Shown here one piece after another: positions 1 to 8,571 of a stretch of DNA of 64,000 bases. Source of the DNA: Streptomyces sp. CHD11 (GTDB lineage: Bacteria; Actinomycetota; Actinomycetes; Streptomycetales; Streptomycetaceae); assembly GCF_018638295.1 (NCBI RefSeq), contig NZ_JABTTS010000015.1, positions 62,001 to 126,000 on the forward strand, given 5' to 3'. Under the pieces are notes generated by a model. The model was not told the DNA's origin, searched no databases, and saw only the letters and a list, made by a program, of their open reading frames with translations. How positions within the stretch are numbered: position 1 is the stretch's first letter; each line of letters opens with the position of its first letter. A program made the position numbers and the translations under genes.

Positions 1-603
1 CAGCAGCAGCGCGTCCGGGTCGTGCAGACCGCCCCGGTTCAGCTCGTCGAGCGCGGACTCCAGCAGATAGACGGCGTACCGCAACTCCCCCGCGAGGTAG
101 TGCGCCACCGCCCGACCGCGCAGCGCCGGGACCCGGGCGGTCAGCGGCGCGTCGCCGAGCCGGGCCTCGGCCCGCTCGAAGTACTCGCGGCCCTCGGCCA
201 GTTCACCGGTCTCCAGCGCGCACTCCCCCAGCCCGAGCAGCGCGGCGGCCTGTTCCTCGGCCAGCGCGTGCGTCTCCGCCTCGGTGAGCAGTCCGGTGTA
301 CTGCTCCACCGCGGCCCCGGCCTCACCGACCGCGAGCGTGCGCTGTGCCTCGGTCAGCCGCAGCCGCAGTTCGGTCACCAGCCGGGCCGGACGCCCGGTC
401 GCCAGTTCGTCGAACTCGACTCCCAGACGGTCGGCGAGATGGCGCAGCGCGTCGTCGGAGGGGCGTACCCGGCCGGCCTCCAGCGTGGAAATGTACGCGG
501 GCGTGTACACCGGCTCCGCCAGCTGTTTCTGGGTCATCCCGCGCTGTACCCGCAACCGCTGCACCCGGCGTCCGATGGTTCCCTGCTCGTCCCGGTCCCC
601 CAT
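1..603 (-). CDS. XRE-family regulator with TPR-like repeats (3' end beyond window)
   Basis: Reading from an ATG at 603 gives 201 codons running off the left edge, so the C-terminus is missing. Residues about 8-62 form a Cro/C1-type helix-turn-helix (GRRVQRLRVQRGMTQKQLAE, then YISTLEAGRVRPSD). The rest is Ala/Glu/Leu-rich paired helices (for example LLTEAETHALAEEQAAALLG) typical of tetratricopeptide repeats. Regulators of this build are cytoplasmic one-component switches. It diverges from the small exported-protein gene at 701, and a nested inverted repeat lies between them, so autoregulation is likely. The family call is firm; the ligand and targets are unknown. Confidence 0.85.
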   Translation of the reverse strand, partial: MGDRDEQGTIGRRVQRLRVQRGMTQKQLAEPVYTPAYISTLEAGRVRPSDDALRHLADRLGVEFDELATGRPARLVTELRLRLTEAQRTLAVGEAGAAVEQYTGLLTEAETHALAEEQAAALLGLGECALETGELAEGREYFERAEARLGDAPLTARVPALRGRAVAHYLAGELRYAVYLLESALDELNRGGLHDPDALLL

Positions 604-649
604 GCCAACTCCCCTGGCGCCTCTTGCCGTTCGAGTACGGCAGCCCCTA

Positions 650-679
650 GGTTAAACCGCGGATTAAACGTGTTTAACC
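650..679. promoter_or_regulatory. Nested inverted-repeat operator in the divergent XRE / small-protein promoter
   Basis: GGTTAAAC (650-657) and GTTTAACC (672-679) are exact reverse complements. Inside them TTAAAC-GT-GTTTAA (664-677) is a second palindrome. The region is AT-rich in a GC-rich genome and sits between the XRE start (603) and the GTG at 701. I infer it is the operator of the XRE regulator. Confidence 0.6.
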
Positions 680-700
680 CATCGCTGTTGCGAGGTCGCC

Positions 701-865
701 GTGCTGGAACGCACACGTACCACCGAGCGTTACGCCCGAGGCTTCGCCGCGGCCGTCGCCGCGGTCGCGGCGCTGGTCCTGGCGGCGAACGCGGGCCCGG
801 CCGAGGCCGACGACCCCGAGCCGGACCGGCAGACCACCGCGCCCCTGGAAGCGGCGGTGCGGTAG
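701..865 (+). CDS. Very small exported or membrane protein, 54 aa
   Basis: The GTG at 701 follows a GAGG ribosome-binding site and opens a 54-codon frame ending TAG at 863-865. The product has a basic start (MLERTRTTERYAR), a 17-residue Ala/Val hydrophobic core (FAAAVAAVAALVLAANA) and a short acidic tail, the shape of a signal peptide with almost no mature domain. I do not recognise a family. It is transcribed away from the XRE regulator across a palindromic operator, so it is probably that regulator's target. It could be a secreted signalling peptide, or an unimportant small protein; nothing here decides. Confidence 0.55.
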   Translation: MLERTRTTERYARGFAAAVAAVAALVLAANAGPAEADDPEPDRQTTAPLEAAVR

Positions 866-874
866 CGGCGGTCC

Positions 875-889
875 GGAGGGGTCCCCTCC
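875..889. terminator. Short hairpin between convergent genes
   Basis: GGAGGGG-T-CCCCTCC is a perfect 7-bp inverted repeat lying between the stop of the small plus-strand gene (865) and the stop of the lipoprotein gene (929). It is followed by tandem CCTCCTG heptamers (about 885-912). It may act as a terminator; the short loop makes this tentative. Confidence 0.35.
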
Positions 890-928
890 TCCTGCCTCCT
901 GCCTCCTGCCTTCTGCTTCCGGCGGCCG

Positions 929-2350
929 TCAGCCGGGCAGGGCCTTGCGCAGCGCCGCGTCCAGGCGCCGCGCCAGCACCTCATTTCCCGGCCGGCCGTT
1001 CCTGAGGAGCGGGCCGAGCTGGGTGGTGAGGGTCTGGGTGAACGCCCCGTACAGCGGGGTCCTCGGCCGCTGCACCGCGTCGCGCAGGGCCTCCTTCAGG
1101 ATGGTGGCGGCGTAGAGCGGACGGCCTCCCTTGTCGCGCGGCACCGGGTCCGCGCCCTCCCCCGTCGCCGACCGGGACGGCGCGACGGTGACCGCCGTAC
1201 AGCGCTCACCGTCCTCGTAGGCCGAGGTCCGGGTCGCCGCGAAACCGGCCTCCAGCAGACACCGTTCGCTCTGCCTGCCGGTGAGGAACCGGATCAGGTC
1301 GGCCGCCTTGCCGGGCCGTGGCGACGCCTCGGCCACCCCGAGGTTCTGTCCGCCGAGCACCGCCTTCCCGGGCAGCGGGGCCACCCCGAGCTGCTCCTCG
1401 GTGAACGTCTGGAAGAGCGCCGGATAGACGTACGGCCAGTGCCGCAGGAACGCCGTACGCCCTTCGGTGAAGTCACTCAGCGACGTCGCCTCGTCGGAGC
1501 GGGCGGCGTCCTCGAGGGTGTACGCCGGCGCGGTGCGCCGGCCCAGCTCCGCGATCCCCTCGGTCAGTTCCGCGACGGTCCCCGTGTAGTGGCCGTCCTC
1601 GTCGACCAGCGCGAAGTCCTCCACCGCGGACGCGAACGCCTCCACCGCGTTGACCGTACGTCCCTCGTACGCGGCCAGCTGGGTGGTCCAGCCGCTGCTG
1701 TAGGCGTCCCGGTCGAGCCGGGCGTCGAGAGCGTCGACGAGGTGCTGCAGTTGCTGCCAGGTGAGACCGTCGCGCGGGTCGGGCCGCTCGACACCGGCCC
1801 GGTCCAGATAGTCGCGCCGGTAGTACAGCAGGCCGACATCGCTGTTGAACGGCGCCGCGTACACCTTGCCGTCCCACCGGGCCGTGCCCGCCACGGACGG
1901 GATGACGTCACGGTCGACCAGGTCCTCCGGCAGCTCCCTGATCAGCCCGGCCTCGGCGAACTCCGGCACCCAGGTGACGTCCAGGTTGACCACGTCGTAG
2001 TCGGCGCTGCCGGACTGCAGCGCGCCGAGCAGCTGGCTGCGCTGCTCGTCGGCGCTGCCCGGCAGCTCCACCAGCCGGGCCTGGAACTGTGAACCGGCCC
2101 GCTGCTCACGCAGGTTCCAGGCGTCGATGAGCTGCTGGCGTATGCCGTTCTTGCCGGTGACGTCCCGGCCGCTGGCGACGACGATCGTGCCGGGCACGTC
2201 CTGTCCGGCCGCCTGGACCGGCCCGCCGTCCCCGCCCCCTCCCCGGTCCCCGCTTCCGCTCCCGCCTCCGGTGCAGGCGGCCAGCACCAGCAGCAGCGAC
2301 AGCAGCGCGGCGCCCCGCCGGAGCACCGGCCCTCTCCTCGCTCCGGCCAT
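929..2350 (-). CDS. Extracellular solute-binding lipoprotein (family 1-like)
   Basis: The 473-residue product begins with a lipoprotein signal: basic N-terminus, hydrophobic stretch and lipobox LLVLAAC with the lipidated Cys near residue 26, followed by a Gly/Ser linker. The rest resembles sugar-type ABC solute-binding proteins (GTIVVASGRDVTGKNGIRQQ, later VNLDVTWVPEFAEAG, VYAAPFNSDVGLLYYRRDYL). It should be anchored outside the membrane. No ABC permease or ATPase gene is nearby. Its start overlaps the stop of the caspase-fusion gene by one base (TGATG), so the two are translationally coupled. I infer it works with that sensor rather than in nutrient import. Confidence 0.8.
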   Translation of the reverse strand: MAGARRGPVLRRGAALLSLLLVLAACTGGGSGSGDRGGGGDGGPVQAAGQDVPGTIVVASGRDVTGKNGIRQQLIDAWNLREQRAGSQFQARLVELPGSADEQRSQLLGALQSGSADYDVVNLDVTWVPEFAEAGLIRELPEDLVDRDVIPSVAGTARWDGKVYAAPFNSDVGLLYYRRDYLDRAGVERPDPRDGLTWQQLQHLVDALDARLDRDAYSSGWTTQLAAYEGRTVNAVEAFASAVEDFALVDEDGHYTGTVAELTEGIAELGRRTAPAYTLEDAARSDEATSLSDFTEGRTAFLRHWPYVYPALFQTFTEEQLGVAPLPGKAVLGGQNLGVAEASPRPGKAADLIRFLTGRQSERCLLEAGFAATRTSAYEDGERCTAVTVAPSRSATGEGADPVPRDKGGRPLYAATILKEALRDAVQRPRTPLYGAFTQTLTTQLGPLLRNGRPGNEVLARRLDAALRKALPG

Positions 2351-5172
2351 CAGCCCTCCCCCGTTCCGGTGCGGGCGACCTCGTCCTGCAGGGCCGCGCC
2401 CAGGTCGTCACCGGCGTCCAGACAGCGCCCGCCGCTCACATCGGCGATCCGGTGATCCGGTCCGTCCCGGTCGCAGCCGCCGCTCCGCAGGGACACCACG
2501 GTCACCGGGACACCGGAGGTCCCCGCCCGGTCCAGGACCTCCTCCAGGCGCCGCCCGGTCAGCCGGTCGTTGTCCTCGTCGTCGGTGATGTGCACGATCA
2601 GCTGCGGGCGTCCGTCGCCGCCCCCGCGGCCCTTCATCTCGTCGAGCGCGGCGAGCAGCGCCGCATACGGATCGGCCTCGGCGTCCCGGATCCGGGCGCC
2701 GGTGCCGACCGCGCGCTCGGCGTCGGCCCGCCGGTGCGCGGCGAGGTCCAGGAGGGTCGTGTACGGCCGGCCGCCGGAGGTGTCCGCCACCGACCACACC
2801 CCGTACTCGTCCTGACCGCCGAGTCCGCCGAGCGACTGCCGCAGCAGACCGGGGCCGCCGCTCGGCCCCTCCCACCGGTCGGCCATCGAACCGGAGCTGT
2901 CGAGCAGGAACAGCACCCGTCCGGGCCCGCCGGCGTCCTGGTAGGCGCGCAGCACCCGCGCCATCGCGTCCCGTCCGGCCGACTCGTCGAGCGGAGTGGG
3001 CGCGCTCAGCATGCCGTGGTCGTTGACCTCGTCCGGATCCAGCACTTCCCGGCTGTCCGCGGCACGGAAACCGTCCCGGGCGAACACCGCCCGGCCTCCC
3101 TCACCGGTCAGCCAGTCGCGGAAGCCGTCCACCGACGCGTCCCTGGCCCGCTCGTCGCGGTCGGCGCCCCGCCAGCGGACCCGCACGAGCACCGGCTCCA
3201 CGCCGGGGACGTCCTGCGGGTACTGGGCGAGACGCGGGCTGCGCGTGGAGGGCTCGCAGCCGACACCGCTGCGCATCAGGAACTCCGGGACGAGGGCGGC
3301 GGTGCGGTCGTCCACGGCATCGTTGTCGGGCAGCGTGCACAGCAGGTCGGCGGCCGTGGGGGAGGGCGGTCCGAACTGGGCGACCCGGCGTTCCCCGCGG
3401 GCGACGTCGCGCGCCTGCGCGCCGTACAGGCCGACCGTGGCGAGCAGCCCCACGTCCGTGTGCTCCGGGTCGGGACGGTGCACGGCGGCGTTCTCGTGCC
3501 GCGCGGTGAGGTCGTCGATCATCTCGGCCAGGGTGAGACCGGTGCGGTCGTGCAGGGCGTCGGAGCCGATGGCCTGCGGGACGGCGAGCACGACGGGGGA
3601 GTAGGCGAGGGGTTCCCCGTCGGGTTCCAGGGTGGCGACGGCGTCCGTGTCCCGGCCGTCCTCGGCCCGGTCGACGTCGGCGCGGGAGGCGGGTATCCAG
3701 ATGTCCGGCTGCGGGCCGATGTCGCGCTGCGGGTTGAGGTCCTCGTCGTGGGGTTCGTGCCAGGCGCCGGTCCGGCTGCGCAGGGCGCCGACCACGTCGG
3801 AGGAACCCGCGCTGTAGACGGTGACGCCGGTGTGCCGGCAGCCGTCGCCGGTGGTGTTCTGGTCGGAGGTGAGATAGGCGTCGGCGGCGGCGCGGACGGT
3901 CGCCTCCAGATCCGGGTCGGTCAGCACCCGCAGCTCCAGCGCCGGGGCGCAGGGGGCGCTCTCGGAGCCGACGAACCCCCGGAGGGCGTAGCCGCCGAAG
4001 CCGAGGAGCCCGGCGGCGAACACCGCGGGCAGGACGACGCGCAGCACGCTCCGCCGGCCGGCTCCGCGCCCGGCTCCTCCCTCCGCGCCGGTTCCTCCCT
4101 CGGCGCCGGTTCCGTCCCCGGTCGCGGTTCCGTCCCCGGTCGCGGTCCCGTCCGTGGTCCCGGGCCGGCCCGCGGTCCCGGTTCCGTCGGTGGGCCCGCT
4201 CGCCGGTCGGGGGCGGCCCGGACGGGAGACGAACGCGCGTAACCGGTCGAGCGGCAGGGCGAGAAGGCCCAGGAGCGGCGAACGCGTCCGGTCACCCGTA
4301 CATCCCCCTCCGGAGCCGCCGGATCCGGGATTGTCCACCGGACGGCCCAGGTCCACGTCCGTCCGGTCCCCGCCCGTCACACCCCCGCCCGTCCGGTCGC
4401 CGCCCGTCACACCCGTCGGACCCTCTGCCGGCTTGCGCGTCAGCAGCACGTCCACGCGCCGCTCCGCCTTCAGCAGCGGCACCCACGGCTCGCCGCGCAT
4501 CGTGCGGCGGCCGAGCGCGGTCATGCGGTCCCGCAGCCGGTCGGCGAGGTCCGACAGCCGTGCCCCGCCGTCCGTCCCCTCCTCCAGCAGCCGCACCAGT
4601 TCGGCGGTGAACGGTGTCGGTGTCCGGCCGTCGCCCGCGTCGATACGGTTGTTGGCCTGCACGCTCATCAGCAGCAGCACCCGCGACTTCTCGTGGAAGG
4701 TCTCCAGGACCCAGGCCGCGTTGCCCGCGAAGCAGCAGTCGAGGACCACCACGATCCGCTGGGCCGGGCTGGCCATCAGGACCGTCAGCACGGTGGTGAG
4801 CGTCTCCGCGCCGGGGAAGACGGTCCGTTGCTCCGCGACCACCCGGGCGTTGCGCATCTGCAGATGCAGCTCGTCGGCCGCGCTGGGGATGGCTCCGTGC
4901 CCGGCGAAGTAGAGCAGCAGCACCCCCTCCGCCTCCCGCGCCGCCCGGTGCAGCGCCTCGCCGAAGTCGTCCTGGGACGGCGAGTGGGCGACCCTGATCT
5001 CTCCCTCGCCGAAGGCCTCGCCGCGCTCCAGCGCGTCCCGCAGCCGGTTCACGTTGTGCTTGACCGCGGGGAGGTCGCCGGGCACCCCGTGCGGGGGTTC
5101 CGTGAAGTCGTACTCCGAGACGCCGACCAGCAACGCCCGGTTCACCCGCCCGCGCGGGTCGAAGGGGGTCAC
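2350..5172 (-). CDS. Membrane-spanning caspase / solute-binding-like / VWA fusion protein
   Basis: A 940-residue protein read from a GTG at 5172. Residues 10-235 are a caspase-like (peptidase C14) domain with the catalytic His in YFAGHG (His92) and Cys in LDCCFAG (Cys147). A low-complexity Gly/Thr linker (about 250-370) leads to one transmembrane helix (376-400). After it come a solute-binding-like domain (about 411-720) and a von Willebrand A domain with an intact MIDAS motif DSSGS (758-762). Topology puts the protease inside and the ligand domains outside. It lies 4 bp after the EACC1-like gene and is coupled to the lipoprotein gene. Domain calls are solid; the role as a receptor-type conflict or cell-death protease is inference. 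Confidence 0.85.
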   Translation of the reverse strand: MTPFDPRGRVNRALLVGVSEYDFTEPPHGVPGDLPAVKHNVNRLRDALERGEAFGEGEIRVAHSPSQDDFGEALHRAAREAEGVLLLYFAGHGAIPSAADELHLQMRNARVVAEQRTVFPGAETLTTVLTVLMASPAQRIVVVLDCCFAGNAAWVLETFHEKSRVLLLMSVQANNRIDAGDGRTPTPFTAELVRLLEEGTDGGARLSDLADRLRDRMTALGRRTMRGEPWVPLLKAERRVDVLLTRKPAEGPTGVTGGDRTGGGVTGGDRTDVDLGRPVDNPGSGGSGGGCTGDRTRSPLLGLLALPLDRLRAFVSRPGRPRPASGPTDGTGTAGRPGTTDGTATGDGTATGDGTGAEGGTGAEGGAGRGAGRRSVLRVVLPAVFAAGLLGFGGYALRGFVGSESAPCAPALELRVLTDPDLEATVRAAADAYLTSDQNTTGDGCRHTGVTVYSAGSSDVVGALRSRTGAWHEPHDEDLNPQRDIGPQPDIWIPASRADVDRAEDGRDTDAVATLEPDGEPLAYSPVVLAVPQAIGSDALHDRTGLTLAEMIDDLTARHENAAVHRPDPEHTDVGLLATVGLYGAQARDVARGERRVAQFGPPSPTAADLLCTLPDNDAVDDRTAALVPEFLMRSGVGCEPSTRSPRLAQYPQDVPGVEPVLVRVRWRGADRDERARDASVDGFRDWLTGEGGRAVFARDGFRAADSREVLDPDEVNDHGMLSAPTPLDESAGRDAMARVLRAYQDAGGPGRVLFLLDSSGSMADRWEGPSGGPGLLRQSLGGLGGQDEYGVWSVADTSGGRPYTTLLDLAAHRRADAERAVGTGARIRDAEADPYAALLAALDEMKGRGGGDGRPQLIVHITDDEDNDRLTGRRLEEVLDRAGTSGVPVTVVSLRSGGCDRDGPDHRIADVSGGRCLDAGDDLGAALQDEVARTGTGEG

Positions 5173-5176
5173 CGGC

Positions 5177-5539
5177 CTACCTGTCGTCGACGTTCACCGG
5201 TTCGACCTCGGCGTCCGGCGGATCGCCGGTCTCGACGGCGCCCCGGTTGGCACGCCAGGCCGACACCGCCCGCTTCACCTGCTCCAGCAGTTCCTCGAAG
5301 ATCACGGCCGCGCCCGCCCCCGTGACGACGAGGACGAGGTCCATGCCGACCCCCATCGGGGCACCGGCGCCGTCCGTCCTGGGCCGCTCGTGGATCCGTA
5401 ACTCGCCCGCGTCTATGCGTTCGTGGAGCGGTAGCTCCCGCTCCAGCCACTTGCGCAGCGCCCCGATGTCCCTCTCGGCCGCTCTACCGTCCAGGCGTAC
5501 GCGAATACCCTGGGTGGCCACACCGTCCCCCTCAGCCAT
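5177..5539 (-). CDS. EACC1-like small protein (effector-associated constant component)
   Basis: A 120-residue protein with an N-terminal alpha/beta part (GIRVRLDGRAAERDIGALRK, then ERELPLHERIDAGELRIHER) and a hydrophobic segment (MDLVLVVTGAGAAVIFEELL, about residues 64-83) before a basic helix. This layout matches my memory of EACC1, a constant partner of variable effectors, including caspases, in actinobacterial NTP-dependent conflict systems. It is 4 bp upstream of the caspase fusion, as expected for a component feeding that effector. ATG at 5539 is used; a GTG at 5521 behind GAGGGGGAC is an alternative. The family call rests on pattern and context. Confidence 0.7.
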   Translation of the reverse strand: MAEGDGVATQGIRVRLDGRAAERDIGALRKWLERELPLHERIDAGELRIHERPRTDGAGAPMGVGMDLVLVVTGAGAAVIFEELLEQVKRAVSAWRANRGAVETGDPPDAEVEPVNVDDR

Positions 5540-5591
5540 AGCTCACCATCATGGCACCACAGTCGCCCGCTGGGGAGGGTTCCCGCGTCAC

Positions 5592-6689
5592 TCAACCCTG
5601 TGTCTGCAACTGCTGGAGCTGGCGGCGCACATGATCCAGCGCGCCCTCCCGCCGGCCCGGCACGTGCCCCCGCAACTGTGCGAGCACCGGCCCGAGTTCA
5701 CGGGCGTGGACCGGGTCGCCGATCCGCCCCCACTGATGGTGCGCCCGGTCCACGGCGGCCTCGACGGCGGGCGCGTCCACCGGCTGCCCGGCGGACAGCC
5801 GCGCCGTGGCCACCGAGAGCCAGGTACGGCAGCTTCGTACCGCGTCCCCGGCCAGCATCGCCAGATCGGCCCGCACCTCGGTCCAGTGCATCGCCTCCTC
5901 GGAGACGGGCCCGTGTGCGAGGCCGGCCGCCTGCTCCAGACGCGCGGCGAGCGCGTCGGCGTCCGCGTGCCGGCCGGAGCGCACGGCGGCGGTGACGGCC
6001 GCGTGCGGGTCGCCGGGAAGCGGTCCGGGCTGCGCCAGCACCCGGTCCACGCCCGCGCTCTCCGGCGCGATCCGGGCCAGCGCCTGCTGGTGCAGCTCCT
6101 CGACCGGGGGCCGCCGCCCGCTGCGCAGAATCGTCGCGACCGCCCTCATGTACGCCGGTACCGCGACCGTACGACGGGACGGCGGCGGCGCGACGCGCCC
6201 GTAGACGGCGTTGTCCCGCCCGCAGTCCAGCAAGTCCGGCGGTCCCGGCGGGGTCGGGCCCGGTGGCCGCGGCGCCCCCAGCGTCCGCCAGGTCTCGGCG
6301 TCGGCGCGCAGATCGAGGATCAGGGTCGTCGCGCCCGCCGGACGCAGCCGCAGTTCCTCCCGGAACCAGTGCCAGGGCAGCGCCGTGTAGCGCACGGTGG
6401 ACGCGGTCGTCCGGGCGAGCGCCAGGTGCGGGAGCCGTTGCCGGCGGTCGAGGTGGAGCTGGCCGCTGACGTACACCGTCAGCGGTCCCGGGGCGGCGGC
6501 GGCCGCCCGCAGCCGGGTCAGCACGGCCTGCGGCTCCAGCGGGTCGGCGAGCTCGACGACGTTCGCGCTGTCCGCGCCGGACAGCACGGCGGGCGGTACC
6601 GCGGCGAGGACCGGGAGCACGGACGCCGCGTCCACCAGCCGCCCGCGGCCCAGCGGTGCGGCCGCCAGCAGCAGCACGGTTGCGGGCAT
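5592..6689 (-). CDS. Caspase-fold-like protein lacking catalytic residues, with helical-repeat C-terminus
   Basis: The ATG at 6689 has a good GGGAGG site. In the 365-residue product, residues 1-135 follow the order of a caspase p20 core: a strand ending YVSGQL (73-78) where active members have YFAGHG, and a strand LILDLRAD (123-130) where they have LDCC. The spacing (51 residues) is close to that in the active caspase downstream (55). His and Cys are replaced by Gln77 and Arg128. Residues about 160-365 are TPR-like helices. It lies 52 bp upstream of the EACC1-like gene on the same strand. I infer a pseudo-protease scaffold; without a structure prediction it remains a hypothetical protein. Confidence 0.5.
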   Translation of the reverse strand: MPATVLLLAAAPLGRGRLVDAASVLPVLAAVPPAVLSGADSANVVELADPLEPQAVLTRLRAAAAAPGPLTVYVSGQLHLDRRQRLPHLALARTTASTVRYTALPWHWFREELRLRPAGATTLILDLRADAETWRTLGAPRPPGPTPPGPPDLLDCGRDNAVYGRVAPPPSRRTVAVPAYMRAVATILRSGRRPPVEELHQQALARIAPESAGVDRVLAQPGPLPGDPHAAVTAAVRSGRHADADALAARLEQAAGLAHGPVSEEAMHWTEVRADLAMLAGDAVRSCRTWLSVATARLSAGQPVDAPAVEAAVDRAHHQWGRIGDPVHARELGPVLAQLRGHVPGRREGALDHVRRQLQQLQTQG

Positions 6690-6752
6690 GGTCCCTCCCC
6701 CTGTGGATCAGCTACGTCAGCACGGTAACCGCTGCGGCCGCACGGGGCGGGG

Positions 6753-7970
6753 TCAGTACGGTGAACGTCCCCCTTCGTGCCCTTCGCGCCCCGCCGCGCG
6801 GATCCGCCGCACCGCGAACGCGGTGGTGTCGTCGGCCAGACGTCCGTGACAGTGCCGCAGCGTGCCGTCCCGTACGAGGGCGACCAGCCGGGCCGGTGCG
6901 GCGGTCCGCGGATTCTCCGACACCAGGCGGGACACGTGCTCGGCAAGCCGGAAGAAGCGTCCGTCGGCGTCCCGGGCCTCGGTCACCCCGTCCGTGACCA
7001 GCAGCAGCGTCTCGTCCACGTCCAGCGGTACCCGGTTCACCCGCGGCGCCGTCCCCGGAGCGAGGTCGCGATAGCCGAGCGGAAGTCCCCCCACGCCCGG
7101 CAGGATCCGCACCCCGCCGGGGCCGACGGCCAGCGGAGGCTCGTGACCGAAGACGACGGCGTCCACGAAGTCGCCGCGGTCCGCCGGGAAACCGAGCAGC
7201 ACGGCGGTGGCGAACCGGTCGCTGCCGCCCCGGCCGAGCGCCGACCGGTACTCGCTGTGGCGCACCATCCGGTTCTCCAGCCGGTCGGCGACCACCGCCA
7301 GCTCCGCCTCGTGGTAGCCGGCCTCCCGGAACGTGCCGAGCAGGACCGCCGCCGTCTCCACCGCGCCCAGCCCCTTGCCCTGCACGTCACCGACGAGCAC
7401 CCGGGTACCGTGCGGGCCCGGCTGGATGTCGTAGAAGTCCCCGCCGACCCGGGCCTGGGCGTCGGCGGTGAGATAGACCCCGGCGTGTTCCAGCCCGCCC
7501 CAGCCGGGCGGCAGGGGACGCAGCACGGTACGGCGGACGGTGTCGGTGACGTCCCGCATGTGCAGCGCGCGGCGCTCGCCGCGCACCCGCACCGCACAGG
7601 CGAGCGTGGCGAGGACACCGCCCACGCTGACGAGGATGAAGTCCGGCAGCCCCGCCTGGAACTGGTGCGGCCAGGCGCTGTCGACGGCGGTGTAGGTGAC
7701 GATCGACAGTACGGCGAACAGGGCCGTGCCCCACAGTCCGCAGAGCGCGGCGGCGATGCCCGGCACCAGCACGATCCAGGAGATGGTCCGGAACTCGCCG
7801 CCGGTGTTGTAGTCGGTCACCGCGATGACCACGAGCAGGAGCAGGGGCGGAACCCAGGCGACGCTGCGGCTGCCGACCTGGAGCATCTCGTGCCGGTGCA
7901 CGCCGTCACGACGGCCGGCCCACGGGTACCGGTCGTGCAGGCCACCGTGTCCCCCGCTGTCCGGACTCAC
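6753..7970 (-). CDS. Membrane PP2C/SpoIIE-type serine/threonine phosphatase
   Basis: A 405-residue protein with a GTG start at 7970 and several hydrophobic helices (about residues 38-125). A SpoIIE/PP2C domain fills the rest: the metal-binding GGDFYDIQPG and GDVQGKGLGA motifs, then LLLVTDGVTEARD and LADDTTAFAVR. Such phosphatases dephosphorylate anti-sigma antagonists or other serine phosphoproteins at the membrane. There is no PAS or GAF domain; the membrane part is the likely sensor. It is the first gene of the minus-strand series running into the caspase locus, 63 bp upstream of the pseudo-caspase gene. Whether it belongs functionally to that locus is uncertain. Confidence 0.85.
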   Translation of the reverse strand: MSPDSGGHGGLHDRYPWAGRRDGVHRHEMLQVGSRSVAWVPPLLLLVVIAVTDYNTGGEFRTISWIVLVPGIAAALCGLWGTALFAVLSIVTYTAVDSAWPHQFQAGLPDFILVSVGGVLATLACAVRVRGERRALHMRDVTDTVRRTVLRPLPPGWGGLEHAGVYLTADAQARVGGDFYDIQPGPHGTRVLVGDVQGKGLGAVETAAVLLGTFREAGYHEAELAVVADRLENRMVRHSEYRSALGRGGSDRFATAVLLGFPADRGDFVDAVVFGHEPPLAVGPGGVRILPGVGGLPLGYRDLAPGTAPRVNRVPLDVDETLLLVTDGVTEARDADGRFFRLAEHVSRLVSENPRTAAPARLVALVRDGTLRHCHGRLADDTTAFAVRRIRAAGREGHEGGRSPY

Positions 7971-8111
7971 CGCCCCAGCGAATCACGGGGCGATGCGGGC
8001 CGCATCCGGTCTCCGGGGAGCACCGGCAAGCGCCGGGTCCGGGCCGCCGACTTGCCGCCGGACCCCGGCGGGTGTGCCCTGGTAGACGGGGGCGAGGAGA
8101 GAGGAGCTCTG

Positions 8112-8558
8112 ATGGCGCACGCGGCACCCCGGGCCCGGCGGCGGGCGATCGAGCGGGGCGGCAGTTCGACGGATCTCTTCAGTGCGCGGGCCCACCGGGC
8201 GGCGCTGGTCGCGCTGCCCGTGCTGCTCGGGCTCGTGTACGGCTTCTGGGCGGCGGCCAACCGGCGTTACGGCGGGCCGGTCACCGGCTGGAACCTGCTG
8301 TTCGGCTTCCTGACCGCGCTCGTGTTCGCCGTGGTCCTCATGACGCTCATGGTGGTGGCCCCGAAACTGCGGCGCGAAGTGCACGCGGCCGTGTGGGCCG
8401 CCTTCTGCGGCAGCGCGGTCGGTTTCCTCTTCAGCCAGTCCGGCGGCAGTGTCCTGCGCTCCACGGCCGTGGCCCTGGCGGTCACGGCGGGCGTCTTCGC
8501 CGTCATGTTCTACCGCTTCTACACCCGCGAGGACGCCCAGGGCCACCGCGTCGGGTGA
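8112..8558 (+). CDS. Small integral membrane protein, 148 aa, unknown
   Basis: ATG at 8112 with GAGGAG upstream. The product has a basic N-terminus and four hydrophobic stretches: AALVALPVLLGLVYGFWAA, LLFGFLTALVFAVVLMTLMV, a weaker one around AAFCGSAVGFLFSQSG, and a last one around STAVALAVTAGVFAVMFYRF. No catalytic motif is visible and I do not recognise a family. It diverges from the PP2C gene, with a 141-bp promoter interval, and ends 13 bp from the convergent phosphatase-family gene. Confidence 0.75.
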   Translation: MAHAAPRARRRAIERGGSSTDLFSARAHRAALVALPVLLGLVYGFWAAANRRYGGPVTGWNLLFGFLTALVFAVVLMTLMVVAPKLRREVHAAVWAAFCGSAVGFLFSQSGGSVLRSTAVALAVTAGVFAVMFYRFYTREDAQGHRVG

Positions 8559-8571
8559 CCTCCGCCGCCGG

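Noticed and set aside
929..2350. Solute-binding lipoprotein as part of a sugar ABC importer
   Set aside because: No permease or ATPase genes adjoin it, and its translation is coupled to the caspase fusion instead.
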